Below are positions 5,702 to 7,346 of a stretch of DNA of 7,346 nucleotides, piece by piece. The translations under genes were made by a program, and so were the position numbers. Location of the stretch: the NCBI GenBank assembly GCA_937914675.1, contig CALDOC010000210.1, positions 1 to 7,346 of the forward strand. The letters are read 5' to 3'. The stretch is from an uncultured Sulfurimonas sp. (GTDB lineage Bacteria > Campylobacterota > Campylobacteria > Campylobacterales > Sulfurimonadaceae). The notes beneath the pieces were generated by a model. That model had not been told where the DNA came from. It was given only the letters and a program-made list of their open reading frames with translations, and did no database searches. Each line of letters starts with the position of its first letter. The stretch's first letter is position 1.

Positions 5702-7346
5702 TTATACATCCTTTATTTTTGATTTTGGCAAGTATATAGTAAAACAACTGCCTTTGCCAATTTTACTTTCCACTTCTATCTTCCCGTTATGAAGTTGCAT
5801 GATTTTTTTTGAAATGCTCAATCCCAATCCCGTACCTTTAACGTTTTGATTTTGGTGAGTCTCTATTTGATGAAAGGGCTCAAATATGGTTTTAATCTGC
5901 TCTTGCGATAAACCCAGCCCTTCGTCGCATATGCTGATTAAGTGATTTTTTTCATCATCTTTGTATGATAAAATAATTTTAGAGTTATTTGGCGTAAATT
6001 TAACGGCGTTGGATAAAATGTTTAAAACAACCTGTTTGAGTAATTGAGCGTCCGCTTCAATAACTTTATTTATAAAGCCACTCTTTTGAATTTGTATTTT
6101 TTTATTGTTCGCATGAGTTTCTATGAGAACGAGCGCGTCGTTAATTAAAACGCTTAAATCGATGCTTTGCTTGTTGATTTCAATAGTGCCAGAATCTATC
6201 TTTGAATAATCTAGTATATTGTTTACAAGAGTTAAAAGATGCTCTCCAGAGATATTTATTTTTGCAATGTATACTTTCATAGCCTCAGCGGACATATCTT
6301 TTTTTAGCATTAAAATCTTTGAAAAACCGATTACCGCGTTAAGCGGCGTTCGTAGTTCATGACTCATAGTGGATAGAAAAGCGCTTTTTGCTTTTTCGGC
6401 GGAGAGCGCTTCCACTCTAGCTTGTTCGAGTTCAGTGACTTCCGTAAACGTAGATATTACAAAGCTTTCAGTTTCCAGATCTATTTTTTTTGCCTTAACG
6501 GAAAAAATCCTTTCTAGTTGACGCCTATCTTTCAATAGAGCTAAATATGAATTTTCTTGTTCTTCTAGTAAAATTTCTATCCAACTTTTATTATTTTGAA
6601 TAGCTTGTAAATAACCTTCTCTTTCTATAAACAAATCGCAAACGCAGTTATGTTTTAGGAGAAAATCATTTTTATCCGTATAATTGAATAAATCAAAAAA
6701 TTTTTGATTTATCTGTTTTATTTCCATTTTGTCATTAACGAAAGAGCTAATGATAATTACGCTATTTTGGGAGTTTAAGATAGTGTTCGCTCTATCTGTT
6801 TGGTGTTTTATCTCCGTTATGTCATTTCTAATAGCGACGTAACTTGTAATGTTTTCATTTAAATCCAAGAGAGGAAATATTGTTGCGTCTACATAGTAGC
6901 TTGTTCCATTTTTGTGAAGGTTTTTAATTGTTCCGTGCCATATTTGCTTGTCTTTTATGGTTTTCCATAAGGTATGAAACAGTTCCTTTGGTGAATCTGC
7001 ATGTCGAATGATATTGTGAGTTTTTCCAATCAATTCACTTTTTTTATATCCCGATAACGCAATAAAGTTATCGTTGGCGTATGTAATGACGCCTTTTAGA
7101 TCAGTTATTGAAATAATGTAAGAGGTGTCAATCGCTTTTTGATATTGGTTTAGTATCATAATTGTGTTTTCTTTATCTTTATGGCTTTTTTCAATTTCTT
7201 TTTTTAAATTTAAAATTCTATCTTTATCTTTATGTATTTTAAAAAACGCTAGTAAAAACCCAATCAACAACGCAAAGGTGAACGCTACCGTTAGATTATT
7301 TCTATTTTCCCTATTGATTCTTTGTTTTTTAATACTTTGAAAAAAC
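5702..7346 (-). CDS. Membrane-bound PAS-PAS sensor histidine kinase (5' end off the window)
   Basis: The reading frame is open to the right edge, so the start and any N-terminal sensor are missing; 547 codons are visible, numbered from codon 7345-7343. A hydrophobic helix, LTVAFTFALLIGFLLAFF (18-35), is followed by a basic, charged linker to about 65. PAS 1 (about 68-178) is Aer-like, with IRHADSP (113-119) and WHGTIKN, and ends in a PAC-type VAIRNDITE. PAS 2 (about 185-310) is more divergent and runs into the HisKA domain, where TMSHELRTPLN carries phospho-acceptor His329. The ATPase has the N-box SNAVKFTP (N446), G1 DEGLGL (474-479) and G2 GTGLGL (504-509). There is no receiver domain. It should autophosphorylate and pass phosphate to a separate receiver, possibly that of the next gene. 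Aer-like PAS domains often bind FAD, so redox sensing is possible but not shown. The TTG at 7270 would cut the helix in half and is not a credible start. Confidence 0.93.
   Translation of the reverse strand, partial: FFQSIKKQRINRENRNNLTVAFTFALLIGFLLAFFKIHKDKDRILNLKKEIEKSHKDKENTIMILNQYQKAIDTSYIISITDLKGVITYANDNFIALSGYKKSELIGKTHNIIRHADSPKELFHTLWKTIKDKQIWHGTIKNLHKNGTSYYVDATIFPLLDLNENITSYVAIRNDITEIKHQTDRANTILNSQNSVIIISSFVNDKMEIKQINQKFFDLFNYTDKNDFLLKHNCVCDLFIEREGYLQAIQNNKSWIEILLEEQENSYLALLKDRRQLERIFSVKAKKIDLETESFVISTFTEVTELEQARVEALSAEKAKSAFLSTMSHELRTPLNAVIGFSKILMLKKDMSAEAMKVYIAKINISGEHLLTLVNNILDYSKIDSGTIEINKQSIDLSVLINDALVLIETHANNKKIQIQKSGFINKVIEADAQLLKQVVLNILSNAVKFTPNNSKIILSYKDDEKNHLISICDEGLGLSQEQIKTIFEPFHQIETHQNQNVKGTGLGLSISKKIMQLHNGKIEVESKIGKGSCFTIYLPKSKIKDV
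5709..5713 (-). promoter_or_regulatory. Ribosome binding site that sets the hybrid kinase start at ATG 5700
   Basis: AAGGA on the minus strand lies inside the last codons of the upstream kinase gene, 8 bases before ATG 5700. The upstream in-frame ATG at 5709 shares a base with this motif and so cannot use it. The better start is therefore Met4 of the longest frame (MSAKLEA), one base after the TAA of the preceding gene. Confidence 0.65.

Noticed and set aside
7268..7270. TTG as the start codon of the PAS kinase
   Set aside because: The frame stays open for 25 more codons to the window edge, and this TTG falls in the middle of the transmembrane helix.
1..7346. CRISPR arrays, tRNA or rRNA genes, insertion sequences, phage or defence genes
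   Set aside because: No repeat-spacer pattern, cloverleaf-like sequence, transposase motif or terminal inverted repeats were seen; the five genes and two short gaps account for the whole window.

Overview
The window is most likely chromosomal DNA of a member of the Campylobacterota (former Epsilonproteobacteria), next to the replication origin. Three things point there: an A/T-rich sequence, a DnaA whose N-terminus and short linker resemble the Campylobacter type, and DnaA boxes of the TTATTCACA type. A cytosolic TlpD-like chemoreceptor with a C-terminal zinc-binding (CZB) domain fits as well. The genus cannot be fixed from the sequence. All five genes lie on the minus strand, so in transcription order the window reads from right to left.

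Right part (7346 to 2598): three genes overlap or nearly touch and look like one operon whose promoter is beyond the right edge. The first is a membrane-bound PAS-PAS histidine kinase without a receiver domain; its 5' end is off the window. The second is a soluble hybrid kinase with an N-terminal globin-coupled-sensor-like domain, a probable divergent CZB zinc site, an unassigned segment, HisKA, HATPase and a receiver domain. The third is a stand-alone HDOD protein. The two kinase cores are clearly paralogous. No DNA-binding regulator or cyclase is present, so the visible end points are the receiver of the hybrid kinase and the HDOD protein.

Middle part (2597 to 1363): a 116-base gap carries a plausible sigma-70 promoter for a soluble methyl-accepting chemotaxis protein with a textbook H-C-H-H CZB domain. 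Two neighbouring proteins therefore probably carry CZB zinc sites, and one also has a predicted haem site. This suggests a locus sensing oxygen, redox state or zinc, but that reading is inference.

Left part (1362 to 1): a 101-base gap holds three same-direction DnaA boxes ahead of dnaA. They may form an upstream origin element and/or an autoregulatory dnaA promoter. dnaA itself runs off the left edge, lacking only its last few codons.
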